A stretch of 64,000 bases of DNA from Thermaerobacter marianensis DSM 12885 (GTDB taxonomy: Bacteria > Bacillota > Sulfobacillia > Thermaerobacterales > Thermaerobacteraceae): assembly GCF_000184705.1 (NCBI RefSeq), contig NC_014831.1, positions 2,046,001-2,110,000 of the forward strand, given 5' to 3'. Both the position numbers and the translations under genes were made by a program. This document shows positions 10,916-19,006 of the stretch, one piece after another. Every line of letters begins with the position of its first letter. The stretch's first letter is position 1. Under the pieces are notes generated by a model. It ran no database searches. It worked only from the letters and a program-made list of their open reading frames with translations, and was not told the DNA's origin.

Positions 10916-12481
10916 ATGAAGCCCGTCGTTCGCCTCGCCGCCCGGTTGCGGGCCGCGGCCATCCCCACCGGCCTGCCGCCTTCCCTGTACTGGCTGGCCG
11001 CCGGTCAGGTGGTGGACTCCCTGGGCAGCGGACTGGTCTTCCCCCTGACCACCCTGTTCGTGGTGCAGGTGCTCGGACGAGACCTGACCTGGGCGGGATC
11101 GGTTCTGTTCTTCCACTCCCTGGCCGCCACCCTGGGCGCGACCCTGGGCGGGCGGCTGGCCGATGCCCACGGGCGCAAGCCGGTCCTTCTGGCGAGCCTG
11201 GCCGGCGCCGCCCTGTGCTCGCTGGTCATCGGCTGGCGCCAGGAGGCGGCCCTCTACGCCGCCACCATGGCCGTCTTCGGCCTGGTCATCAGCCTGTTCC
11301 GCCCTGCGTCCCAGGCGCTGGTGAGCGACCTGGCGCCGGGCCGGGAGCGGCAGGTCTTCGGGCTGGTCTACATGGCCAACAACCTGGGCATCGCCGCGGG
11401 CGCCGCCCTGGGCGGCATCGTGGCCGCCTGGTCGTTCCGGGCGGTCTTCTGGGCCGACGCGCTGACCTACGCCGTGTTTGCGCTGGTCCTTGCGAAGGCG
11501 GTCCCTGACCCCTACGGCCAGCGGCTGCGGGCCCGGCGGAGCCAAGCGAGAGCTGCAACCGATCCGGCCGCGTCGCAATCCAGGGGACACCCGGTGAGCA
11601 CCGGCGGCGCCGGTGGGGACGAACCGGCCCCCGCGCCAGGGACGCCGGCCGCAGCGGTGTCTGCAGTGCCGGTCCCGGCAGGGGGAACCGGTGCGCCAGA
11701 GCCGGGTTCCGGCCCCGCGGTGGCGGCGCCCAGGACGCCGGCACCCGCGGTGCAGTCCCCCGCCACACGGCCCCGTGGCGGGCGGCAAGAGCATCGGGCG
11801 GACCCTCCCCGAAGCCTCGGGTCCGCCTGGGGGACGCGCCTTGCGGTGTGGCACCGCCAAGGGCTCCTCACCGTGGTCCTCCTGGCTGTGGCCAGCGCCG
11901 GCCTGTTCTTCCCGTACGCCCAGCTCCACACGGCGCTGCCGGTGGACATGACGCGCCACGGATTCAGCGAGGCAGCCTACGGCTTGCTCTGGACCCTCAA
12001 CGCGTTGCTGGTGGTGGTCATGACGCCGGTGGCGTCGACCTGGGCCGATCGGCGCGGCTGGACGCTGGACGGCATGCTCAAAGGCTCGGCGGCGTTGCAT
12101 GCAGCCGGGTTCGCGCTGTTGCTGGTGACGGGCGTATGGCCGGCCTATGCCGCCTTCGCATTGGCCATGGTGGTGATCACCGCGGGCGAGGTCCTGCACG
12201 CCATCTCCTACAACGCCGCCGTGGCCCGCGCCGCTCCGGAAGACCGCCGGGGGTCCTACCAGGGTCTGGCCGGAACCCTGGCCGGGGCCGCCTGGATGGT
12301 CGGACCGCTGGCCGGCGGGGCGATCGTCGACCGCTTGGGGATCCATGCCCTGTGGACCGTCACCGTGGCGGTGGCGCTGGCGGCGCTGGGGGTGTTCCGG
12401 CTGGCGGAAGCCGTCGAGAGCGCACGACGGCGGGCTTCGGATGCGGCGGTGCCCACCGGCTCCGTGCCCCAGGGTACGTGA
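10916..12481 (+). CDS. Major facilitator superfamily transporter
   Basis: 521 residues from ATG 10916 (AAGGAG eleven bases upstream; an earlier in-frame ATG lacks a site). It has about twelve membrane helices in two halves. The first half carries the family loop GGRLADAHGRKPVLL between helices 2 and 3, the second ASTWADRRGWTLDG. A low-complexity Ala/Gly/Pro/Thr linker of about 110 residues (from about 195 to 305) replaces the usual short central cytoplasmic loop. The pattern fits a drug or sugar exporter (MDR type), but no substrate can be read from the sequence. It converges on the nuclease gene downstream. Confidence 0.88.
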   Translation: MKPVVRLAARLRAAAIPTGLPPSLYWLAAGQVVDSLGSGLVFPLTTLFVVQVLGRDLTWAGSVLFFHSLAATLGATLGGRLADAHGRKPVLLASLAGAALCSLVIGWRQEAALYAATMAVFGLVISLFRPASQALVSDLAPGRERQVFGLVYMANNLGIAAGAALGGIVAAWSFRAVFWADALTYAVFALVLAKAVPDPYGQRLRARRSQARAATDPAASQSRGHPVSTGGAGGDEPAPAPGTPAAAVSAVPVPAGGTGAPEPGSGPAVAAPRTPAPAVQSPATRPRGGRQEHRADPPRSLGSAWGTRLAVWHRQGLLTVVLLAVASAGLFFPYAQLHTALPVDMTRHGFSEAAYGLLWTLNALLVVVMTPVASTWADRRGWTLDGMLKGSAALHAAGFALLLVTGVWPAYAAFALAMVVITAGEVLHAISYNAAVARAAPEDRRGSYQGLAGTLAGAAWMVGPLAGGAIVDRLGIHALWTVTVAVALAALGVFRLAEAVESARRRASDAAVPTGSVPQGT

Positions 12482-12512
12482 TCGCGGCGGAACTTGCTGG
12501 GCCGGCGCCCGC

Positions 12513-12534
12513 CACGGGTGCCCTGGGACCCGTG
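12513..12534. terminator. Hairpin between convergent MFS and nuclease genes
   Basis: CACGGGT and ACCCGTG form a perfect 7-bp stem with an 8-base loop, midway in the 112 bases between two convergent stop codons. No T-run follows on either strand, so a termination role is only suggested by position. Two related copies of GTGATCGCGGC flank it, at about 12479 and 12532. Confidence 0.3.
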
Positions 12535-12593
12535 ATCGCGGCAGAGCTGGCCGTGTTGCTGCTCCTGCACCGGGTCCGGCTCCGTGTCCCGCC

Positions 12594-13736
12594 TCAGCTC
12601 TCGCACCCGATCCCGTCCCGATCCCGCCCGTCGAAGCGGTGCGGATCGGGCGGCAGCACCCGGAAATTGCGGTAGGGGATGTCCCCGCAATCGAGATCCG
12701 GCGGAGGCGACGGGATGCACACGTCGGGATAGCTGGGGTCGCATCCCGTCCGCCCGCCCGGAGCGGTGGAACCGGCCGCCCCGGCCCGCCCCATCGCGCC
12801 CGCGCCTGCACCCGGCGACCGGGAGCCGCCGCTGGGGGCTCGGGCGGCTCCGCCGCCGGCCGCGCCAGCCCCCCAGAGACCCCGCTCCGCCTGGCGGGCC
12901 TCGCGCTGGAACCGGACGAACAGCTCCGCATACCGCACGTCCGGCGGGTACGTGGCCACCTGGGCATAGCCCTCGAGGACCAGGATGGCGTTGAACATGC
13001 CCTTCCGGATCTCGGCCTCGGTGGGCTCCGCCGGCGGTGCGACCAGCCAGACGTAGCGCAGGGCACGACCGTAGCGGTCCGTCTCGGAGACGTCCTTCTC
13101 GAGCCAGACCGTCTTGCCGGTCAGGCGCCGTTGGGTGAACCGGGCCGCCTCCGGACCGTAGGGTTCGACGTCCCCGTGGATCTCGGGCGTGTTGACACCG
13201 ATCAGGCGGACCCGGGTGGCCGGCAGGGGCGCACCGGCCAGCGGCTCGACGTCGATGGTGTCCCCGTCGACCACGTGGACCACCCGGGCCCGGGTGACCC
13301 CCGGCCGCTCCCGGCCGGCAGCCGGTTGCACCGGCCCGGACCGGCGGCCCGGTCCCCCGGCAGGATCCGTGCCTGGATGGGTTTCCGGGGCGGTTCCAGA
13401 GGAACCCCACGTTCCCGCGTTGGCCTCATTCCCACCGCCGGCGCCGCCCCCCTCCATTGCGGGTCGTTCGGTGCCCGGCGCACCGGGATCGGCCGTGGTG
13501 CTCTGCTGCCGCTCGGCCGCGCAACCTGCCACCCCGAGGGCGACGGCGACAACCAGCGCAACAACGAGGGCCGTGGCGGCCGTCAGGCCGCTCGCCGTCA
13601 GGCCGCTCTTCCTAAGGCTGCCGTTCTTAATAAGGCCACCCTTCCTCAGGCCAACCTTGGGCCGGATCGTCCGGACCACTTCCCCATCACCACCTGCGCC
13701 CAACGGCCGCACGAACTCGAACCCGACGCCCGCCAT
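12594..13736 (-). CDS. Thermonuclease-like (SNase) lipoprotein with excalibur-type tail
   Basis: 380 residues. Near residue 70 a hydrophobic stretch (ALVVALVVAVALGVAGC) ends in a lipobox-like VAGC, so the protein is probably exported and lipid-anchored. A Gly/Ala/Pro linker of about 80 residues follows. The SNase domain then shows VVHVVDGDTIDVE, RVRLIGVNTPEI and SETDRYGRALRYVWL, which supply the Arg-Glu-Arg catalytic set of staphylococcal nuclease. The C-terminus holds Cys-rich CDPSYPDVCIP and RDRDGIGCES, the latter like the calcium-binding excalibur motif. Expected activity: extracellular Ca-dependent cleavage of DNA or RNA. The ATG at 13736 has no good RBS, so the true start may lie downstream. 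Confidence 0.85.
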   Translation of the reverse strand: MAGVGFEFVRPLGAGGDGEVVRTIRPKVGLRKGGLIKNGSLRKSGLTASGLTAATALVVALVVAVALGVAGCAAERQQSTTADPGAPGTERPAMEGGGAGGGNEANAGTWGSSGTAPETHPGTDPAGGPGRRSGPVQPAAGRERPGVTRARVVHVVDGDTIDVEPLAGAPLPATRVRLIGVNTPEIHGDVEPYGPEAARFTQRRLTGKTVWLEKDVSETDRYGRALRYVWLVAPPAEPTEAEIRKGMFNAILVLEGYAQVATYPPDVRYAELFVRFQREARQAERGLWGAGAAGGGAARAPSGGSRSPGAGAGAMGRAGAAGSTAPGGRTGCDPSYPDVCIPSPPPDLDCGDIPYRNFRVLPPDPHRFDGRDRDGIGCES

Positions 13737-13836
13737 GGATCTCGAAGTTCCATCGTTAGTTGTCCGCGGCCATCGCCGCGCCGGTCAAGAGGCAACGGGC
13801 TCCGCTCAAGCGTCGATGAGTCCCCTGGCAAGTATC

Positions 13837-13865
13837 TTGCAACACATGATAGCATCTTGTATGCT
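13837..13865 (+). promoter_or_regulatory. Promoter of the HAAS-padR operon
   Basis: TTGCAA (13837-13842), 17 bases, TATGCT (13860-13865), in a conspicuously AT-richer stretch. The motif TATCTTG/CATCTTG occurs at 13833-13839 and 13853-13859, so repeated TCTTG boxes overlap the promoter. Confidence 0.65.
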
Positions 13866-13875
13866 TCGCTCAGAG

Positions 13876-13896
13876 GTACCTTGCAGTACAAGATAC
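13876..13896 (+). promoter_or_regulatory. Putative PadR operator (8-5-8 inverted repeat)
   Basis: GTACCTTG and CAAGATAC form an inverted repeat with one mismatch and a 5-base centre, directly downstream of the -10 box. Together with the two TCTTG boxes in the promoter it would suit autorepression by the PadR protein encoded as the second gene. The link is inferred from position. Confidence 0.5.
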
Positions 13897-13920
13897 GCCC
13901 GAGCCAGGAGGGGTGGCACG

Positions 13921-14553
13921 ATGCCGCAGGGTTCCCGGAACGCCGTCACCGAGGCCGTCGACTCGTGTGTGGTCTATTGGGTCGCCGCCGGTCTTCCCCG
14001 GCCGCAGATCGACCAGATGGCGGCCGAACTCCGGACCCATCTGGAGCAGGCCGCCGCGGCCGGCAAGTCCGTGGAGGCCGTGATCGGCGACGACGTGGCC
14101 CGGTTCGCCGAGGAGTGGCTCAAGGCCGTGGGCCGGCACCGGCCAGGGTGGGAACGTCTGCTGGTGGCGGCCCAGATCGTCGCCGCGGCGGTCTTCATCA
14201 CGTTGCTGCCGGCCGCATGGTTGCAACCGGTGGTCGCCATCGAGGCGGCCCACCTGGTCCAGGTGCTCTGGGTCACGGCGGGCGTCTGGGTGCTGCTGTC
14301 GCCCCGGTTGGGCGCCCGCTGGCTGGCCAACAGCGCCGATGGGCGCCAGGGTCGCTTGTGGGTGGCGGTGCTGGCCCTCACCTTCGTCGGCCTGCTGCTC
14401 TCCAACCCGGCTTGGCCGTGGGTTCCCGAACGCATCCTGTACGAAGTCCCGCGGTGGCAGGCGCTGGTGGTGATGGCCGCTTGCCTCGCGGTCAACGTGC
14501 TCGCGATGCTCCGCGACCCTACCCGGCCGCAGCGACCGGCAACGCCCTCCTGA
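13921..14553 (+). CDS. HAAS/DUF1700-like membrane protein
   Basis: 210 residues from ATG 13921, behind GGAGGGG. The first 70 residues are soluble and helical (DQMAAELRTHLEQAAAAGK, then SVEAVIGDDVARFAEEW), the pattern of the HAAS/DUF1700 domain that pairs with PadR regulators. Four or five membrane helices follow. Usually padR comes first in such pairs; here the membrane protein comes first and padR second. Its role is unknown, perhaps membrane-stress sensing. Confidence 0.7.
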   Translation: MPQGSRNAVTEAVDSCVVYWVAAGLPRPQIDQMAAELRTHLEQAAAAGKSVEAVIGDDVARFAEEWLKAVGRHRPGWERLLVAAQIVAAAVFITLLPAAWLQPVVAIEAAHLVQVLWVTAGVWVLLSPRLGARWLANSADGRQGRLWVAVLALTFVGLLLSNPAWPWVPERILYEVPRWQALVVMAACLAVNVLAMLRDPTRPQRPATPS

Positions 14554-14681
14554 ATCCGCCGGTTCGTCCCGGCTGCTGGTGCCCGGGCTCGGTGACGGCG
14601 CGGCCCGCACGGGCGCCGGATCCGCGATCTTCGTGTACGGTCTCAGGGGGTCTCGTTCGTCAGGAGGAGGTGCCCGCAGCC

Positions 14682-15047
14682 TTGCCCGCCCGTGGTCGCG
14701 ACGAAGCCCGCGGCAGTCAACTGCTCAAGGGTGTGCTGGACATGCTGCTCCTGGCCCTCATCGCGGAGCAGCCCCGCTACGGCTATGAGATGGTGGAAGA
14801 ACTCGGCCGCCGCGGGCTCCGGCTCGTCAGCGAGGGAAGCATCTACCCCGTCCTGGCCCGCCTGGAGCGGTCGGGGCTCATCCAGGGATACTTCGAGCCG
14901 TCGCCTCAGGGACCGCCGCGGAAGTACTATCGCATCCTTCCCCGGGGAAGCCAGGCACTCCGGCAGTGGGTCGATGAGTGGCAGCGGTTCGCGCGGGGCG
15001 TGGACGCCGTGGTGGTGCGCCACGCTGCTACCGGTGCGCCATCATAA
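14682..15047 (+). CDS. PadR-family transcriptional regulator
   Basis: 121 residues. Winged-helix PadR core: LLKGVLDMLLLALIAEQ, RYGYEMVEELGRRGL, EGSIYPVLARLERSGLI, GPPRKYYRILPRG, and a C-terminal dimerisation helix. No ATG fits; I take TTG 14682, eleven bases after AGGAGGAGG (14662-14670), since GTG 14670 would overlap the binding site. It probably represses its own operon through the TCTTG repeats upstream of the HAAS gene. A copy of GGTTCGTCC lies in the gap between the two genes. Confidence 0.85.
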   Translation: MPARGRDEARGSQLLKGVLDMLLLALIAEQPRYGYEMVEELGRRGLRLVSEGSIYPVLARLERSGLIQGYFEPSPQGPPRKYYRILPRGSQALRQWVDEWQRFARGVDAVVVRHAATGAPS

Positions 15048-15053
15048 GCACCG

Positions 15054-15356
15054 TCACCGCAGGGGGATCTGGACCGTAAACGGCCCCTCCAGGACCACCG
15101 AGGGGCTGGTGAACCGCACCACCAGCACGCCGTCGCGGGGTACCGGCGCCGGGAAGATCAGGTCGACACGCTCCAGCCGGTCCGTCACCGGGTCGTGGAT
15201 CATGCCGACGGTGCTCGCCACCCGACCCTCGCCGAATGCACCACCCGGGCGGCCCGGGCCGGACGCACCTCGCCCACCGCCCGCCCCGGCGCCAGCGGCA
15301 TCGTCCATCGCTTGGTCCGGGACCACGGCGGGCTGCACGCTCAGCCCACAGGGCAC
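15054..15356 (-). CDS. Small hypothetical protein
   Basis: 100 residues. The first 40 are Gly/Ala-rich; the rest (VGMIHDPVTDRLERVDLIF, VPRDGVLVVRFTSPSVV, EGPFTVQIPLR) alternates like beta strands and looks genuinely coded. The GTG start has only a poor binding site (GAAGG abutting it). It ends six bases from the padR stop, convergently. No family recognised. Confidence 0.5.
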   Translation of the reverse strand: MPCGLSVQPAVVPDQAMDDAAGAGAGGGRGASGPGRPGGAFGEGRVASTVGMIHDPVTDRLERVDLIFPAPVPRDGVLVVRFTSPSVVLEGPFTVQIPLR

Positions 15357-15457
15357 CCTTCACCCGTTACTACGGCGGTCACCGGAGTGATCTTGCGAGG
15401 GAAGGATCCGGTCGGTGGCACGGGACGGGGCGGGACTGGCCGCACGCCTGCGACCCG

Positions 15458-15988
15458 TCAGGCCGCCCGCGTGCGGCGTCCCGAAAATCCCACGATCAGC
15501 AGGCAGGTGGCAAAAGCGACGGCGGTCACCAGCACCGCCGCGATGAGGCCCACGGCAGCCATGACCAGGTCGTCTCCCGGGTACGCCGGCTGGAGACCCG
15601 CGAGCCGGTAGGAAAAGGCGGCCGCCAGAAGCAAATACGGGCTGCTGCCCAGGAGTGCCACCCGGACGCTGTGGCGGCCCCTCACCCGGCAGGCGGCGGC
15701 GGTGCACAGCCAAAGGTACACACTGGCAACGACCGCACCGGCCATGACGAGCCAGTGCAAATACGGAACCTGCAGCCGAACCACGCCCGCCAGCAACGCC
15801 AGCGCCGCGCCGAACAGCACCAGGTTCGATACCAGCAAGAACCCGCCAGCGCCCGTATCCCGGTGGAACCACGGCAACCGTAACAGGTGACGGGTCAGGC
15901 CATGACCCTGCACCCGGTCCACCAGCGATCGCCGGATCCCAACCACCCCCAACACCCCGGCAAGACCGGCGAGCAGCAGGAGAACCAC
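15458..15988 (-). CDS. Hypothetical integral membrane protein
   Basis: 176 residues from GTG 15988, which follows GGGGAGGGA. Five predicted membrane helices: VVLLLLAGLAGVLGVVG, LLVSNLVLFGAALALLAGVV, LHWLVMAGAVVASVYLWLC, LLGSSPYLLLAAAFSY, and VMAAVGLIAAVLVTAVAFA. Short Arg-rich loops lie between them and at the C-terminus. The family is not recognised. It probably is co-transcribed with the small hypothetical gene 101 bases downstream. Confidence 0.65.
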   Translation of the reverse strand: MVLLLLAGLAGVLGVVGIRRSLVDRVQGHGLTRHLLRLPWFHRDTGAGGFLLVSNLVLFGAALALLAGVVRLQVPYLHWLVMAGAVVASVYLWLCTAAACRVRGRHSVRVALLGSSPYLLLAAAFSYRLAGLQPAYPGDDLVMAAVGLIAAVLVTAVAFATCLLIVGFSGRRTRAA

Positions 15989-16061
15989 ACTCTTTCCCTC
16001 CCCGATGGGCCGCCCGAGACACGGCACACGTACGGTCACGGGCAAGGGCCGTCGCAGCCGC

Positions 16062-16577
16062 TCATCGCCTTCGAGGGATGGTGAGACTCCGCCATCGCTC
16101 GCCGGCCCTCGCCTTGGCCAAGTAGATGATCTGGCCCACGTGATAGGCGTAGTGGAACATCTGGCGCTCGATGGCATCGATGACGGTGTGCGGCTCGCCC
16201 CGGATGGACACGGTCCGCAGCAGGTCGTCCGGCCCGAGGGCGTCCAGCGCCGCGAAGAGCGCCTGCCATCCCCTCTCCCACCGCTCCATCAGTTCCTGCC
16301 GGGGCAGCCGTTCCTCCACGAACTCGGCGTCGCGGTCGCGACCCGGCTTCTCGCCGTCGGAGGTCAGGAAGTCAGTCCAACGGGAGAGCATGTTGCCGCT
16401 CAAGTGCTTGATGATCACCGTGATGCTGTTGGATTCCTCGCCGGGGGACCAGGTGAGGGCGTCGTCGCCCACCTGCGCCAGCGCCCGCTCGGCGAGGTCC
16501 TTCATGTAGCGGAAGCGGCTCTTGACGGCCTCGAGGTAGACCTCCGCCACCCGCCGGCCGTCCACCAGGTCCTTCAC
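16062..16577 (-). CDS. DUF1572/DinB-like protein
   Basis: 171 residues from GTG 16577, behind GGGGAGGGAAGG. Features of the DinB-like four-helix fold: IIKHLSGNMLSRWTDFL (first metal-ligand His), DLLRTVSIRGEPHTVIDAIERQ and HYAYHVGQIIYLAK (two more His). The family (DUF1572) resembles bacillithiol/mycothiol-dependent S-transferases; an actual reaction cannot be assigned. It lies 73 bases upstream of the membrane-protein gene on the same strand. Confidence 0.85.
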   Translation of the reverse strand: MKDLVDGRRVAEVYLEAVKSRFRYMKDLAERALAQVGDDALTWSPGEESNSITVIIKHLSGNMLSRWTDFLTSDGEKPGRDRDAEFVEERLPRQELMERWERGWQALFAALDALGPDDLLRTVSIRGEPHTVIDAIERQMFHYAYHVGQIIYLAKARAGERWRSLTIPRRR

Positions 16578-16985
16578 GGGCCTTCCCTCCCCGGTCTGGG
16601 AAACGTGCACCGCACATTCCGGCTGCCGATGCGGCGGCCGGCCGCAAGGGCAGTGGGGAGTTACTTGCACATCACGCCGGGCACTTCCTGCGCCTCCCGG
16701 CCAACCTCGCTCCGCTGACCCGCCCGCTCCCGGAACAACACCGCCATCGCCTCGCCGCGGATTCTGATCCCGCTCCTCCAAGTCCACCAGGGAGGACGGC
16801 AGTGTCCGCATCCCCGAGGCACTCCGGCCCTACATGGGCGGCTTGGACGCGCTGGTCCCTCATGCCGCGTAAGCGCAGGGGGGCAGGTGTTGGTGCCCCG
16901 ACAGGGAATCTCTGTAACAACACCGACAACAGCGCAAAGCGGAGCACCACCTTCAGCATGCATGACAACGGGGGAGGCGAACGAG
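16578..16985. other. Intergenic region upstream of SDR gene
   Basis: 408 bases between divergent genes. Most is GC-rich with no promising frame. The stretch near 16890-16950 (TGTTGGTGCC ... TGTAACAACACC) is AT-richer and likely carries promoters, but no -35/-10 pair stands out. Confidence 0.4.
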
Positions 16986-17810
16986 GTGCTGCCGCCGGGC
17001 ACACTGCAAGACCGCGTCGCCATCATTACCGGGGGAGGAACCGGCCTCGGCAAGGCCATGGCCCTTGAGTTCACCCGCCTGGGGGCCCGGGTGGTCCTGG
17101 CCAGCCGGAAGCAGGAGAACCTGGACAAGGCCGCCGCCGAGATCGCCGAACGGGGCGGCGAGGTCCTGACCGTCCCCACCGACGTGCGCGACCCCGAGCA
17201 GGTCGACCGCATGGTCCAGGCCGCCCTGGACCGCTTCGGACGGATCGACATCCTGGTCAACAACGCCGCCGGCAACTTCGTCTGCCCCGCCGAGGAGCTC
17301 TCGATCAACGGGTGGAACGCGGTCGTCAACATCGTGCTGCACGGGACCTTCTACTGCACCCGGGCCGTCGCCCGGCGCTGGATCGCCCAGGGCCGGGGCG
17401 GCAACATCCTGAACATCATCGCCACCTACGCCTGGACGGGCGGGCCGGGCACCGTCCACTCGGCTGCCGCCAAGGCGGGCGTCCTGGCCATGACCCGCAC
17501 CCTGGCCGTGGAGTGGGCGCCCAAGGGGATCCGGGTCAACTGCATCGCCCCCGGCCCCGTCGACGGCACCGGCGCCGCCCCCCAGCTCTGGCCCACCGAG
17601 GAGGCCCGCCAGGCGGTGATCCGCTCGGTGCCCCTGGGCCGCATTGGCCGGCCCGAGGAGATCGCCCACGCCGCGGCCTACCTGGTGTCCGACTACGCCG
17701 GGTTCATCACCGGCGAGGTGCTGACCATCGACGGCGGGCAGTGGCTGGGGCGGGGCGTGTTCAAGGGAGGTCCGCGGGCCGGGTCCACCGCGTCGGAGTC
17801 CGGGACATGA
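16986..17810 (+). CDS. SDR oxidoreductase, 2,4-dienoyl-CoA reductase-like
   Basis: 274 residues from GTG 16986 (eight bases after GGGGGAGG). Rossmann motif ITGGGTGLGKAMA, NNAAGNFVCPAEELS, and the active-site region with Tyr in ATYAWTGGPGTV and Ser-Ala3-Lys in HSAAAKAGVLAMT. This spacing matches the mitochondrial/peroxisomal 2,4-dienoyl-CoA reductase subgroup rather than the classical YxxxK. It should reduce enoyl/dienoyl-CoA with NADPH in unsaturated fatty-acid oxidation. It precedes lutA by about 240 bases on the same strand; joint transcription is possible. Confidence 0.88.
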   Translation: MLPPGTLQDRVAIITGGGTGLGKAMALEFTRLGARVVLASRKQENLDKAAAEIAERGGEVLTVPTDVRDPEQVDRMVQAALDRFGRIDILVNNAAGNFVCPAEELSINGWNAVVNIVLHGTFYCTRAVARRWIAQGRGGNILNIIATYAWTGGPGTVHSAAAKAGVLAMTRTLAVEWAPKGIRVNCIAPGPVDGTGAAPQLWPTEEARQAVIRSVPLGRIGRPEEIAHAAAYLVSDYAGFITGEVLTIDGGQWLGRGVFKGGPRAGSTASESGT

Positions 17811-18053
17811 AGACGGCACCGGGTGGAACCGGCGGGGCCTGAGGCGCGGGCCGGAGCCGTGGCAGCGGGTTCGTCCGCCGGTCCCGGGCAGGGCCGCTCC
17901 GCCGGAACCCAGGGACCTCGCCGCAGGGGAGGACCGCAGGAACCCGTGGAGCACCCCGCCGGGTGGGAACCCATCGTCACCCAGGTCACGCCGGGCCTTG
18001 CTGCTCCCGTGATGCGGCGCGGTCCCCAAACTGCCGCTGGAGGAACGATAGCC

Positions 18054-18806
18054 GTGCGCGTCGCCCTGTTCATCACCTGTCTCTGCGACCTGTTCTTCCC
18101 CGAGGTCGGCGAGAGCACCGTCCGGCTGCTGCGCCGGCTGGGCGTCGAGGTCACCTTCCCCGCCGGGCAGACCTGCTGCGGCCAGCCGGCCTACAATACG
18201 GGCTACACCACCGAGGCCCGGGACGTGGCCCGCAACCTGATCGAGGCCTTCGAGCGGGAGGCGCCGGGCCTGCCGGTGGTGACGCCGTCGGGCTCCTGCG
18301 CCGCCATGATCCGCCACCACTACCCGCGGCTGTTCGCGGACGAACCGGCCTGGGCCGCCCGGGCGGCCGCCTTCGCCGAGCGCGTGTACGAGCTTTCGGA
18401 GTTCATCGTCCACGTCCTCGGACGGACGGACCTGGGCGGCCGTTACCCCGCCGTGGCCACCTTCCACCGCTCCTGCCACATGGCCCGCGGCCTCGGTCTG
18501 GTGGAGGAGCCCCTGGCCTTGCTGCGGGCCGTGGAGGGGTTGGAACTGGTGGACCTGCCCCACCCCGGCGAGTGCTGCGGCTTCGGCGGCACCTTCGCCG
18601 TGAAGATGGCGGAGCTCTCGGAGGCGATGGTCGACGCCAAGATCCGCACCATCGAGGAAACCGGCGCCCAGCTGCTGGTCGGCTGCGACGTGGGCTGCCT
18701 CATGCACATCGGGGGGCGGCTGCGCCGACTGGGCCGGCCGGTGCGGGTTCTTCACCTGGCGCAGCTCCTCGATGAGGCCACGCGGCCCGCCCGGCAGACG
18801 GCATAG
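18054..18806 (+). CDS. lutA: Lactate utilization protein A (CCG-domain Fe-S subunit)
   Basis: 250 residues from GTG 18054 (GGAGGA nine bases upstream). Two CCG domains: FITCLCDLFFPEVG with TCCGQPAYNTGY, and FHRSCHMARGLG with ECCGFGGTFAVKM. They bind an unusual Fe-S cluster in LutA/GlcF/HdrB proteins. With LutB and LutC it oxidises L-lactate to pyruvate in the cytoplasm. The length is close to Bacillus LutA (about 240). The fused lutBC follows 200 bases downstream. One GGACGAAC word lies inside (18338-18345), encoding ADEPA. Confidence 0.92.
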   Translation: MRVALFITCLCDLFFPEVGESTVRLLRRLGVEVTFPAGQTCCGQPAYNTGYTTEARDVARNLIEAFEREAPGLPVVTPSGSCAAMIRHHYPRLFADEPAWAARAAAFAERVYELSEFIVHVLGRTDLGGRYPAVATFHRSCHMARGLGLVEEPLALLRAVEGLELVDLPHPGECCGFGGTFAVKMAELSEAMVDAKIRTIEETGAQLLVGCDVGCLMHIGGRLRRLGRPVRVLHLAQLLDEATRPARQTA

Positions 18807-19006
18807 GCCCCTGAGGAGGCGCCGCCCTGGTCCGGCCGGAACGGCCGGCGGCACCGCCCCGGCCGACGGCCCCGGCGCCTGGAAGGCAGGAGACGGCCCG
18901 CAGCCCCCGTCCGGAGGCTCGCAGAGCCGGCTAGCAATCGGCCGCCGTCCGCCGGGTTCGTCCGGCGGCTGACCCCTTGACCGACGTACCGGGGGAGGAA
19001 CCGGCC

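Noticed and set aside
12345-15047. A 900-codon plus-strand frame covering nuclease, HAAS and padR regions
   Set aside because: Only its last 121 codons (PadR) match a family; the rest is antisense or out of frame to better supported genes.
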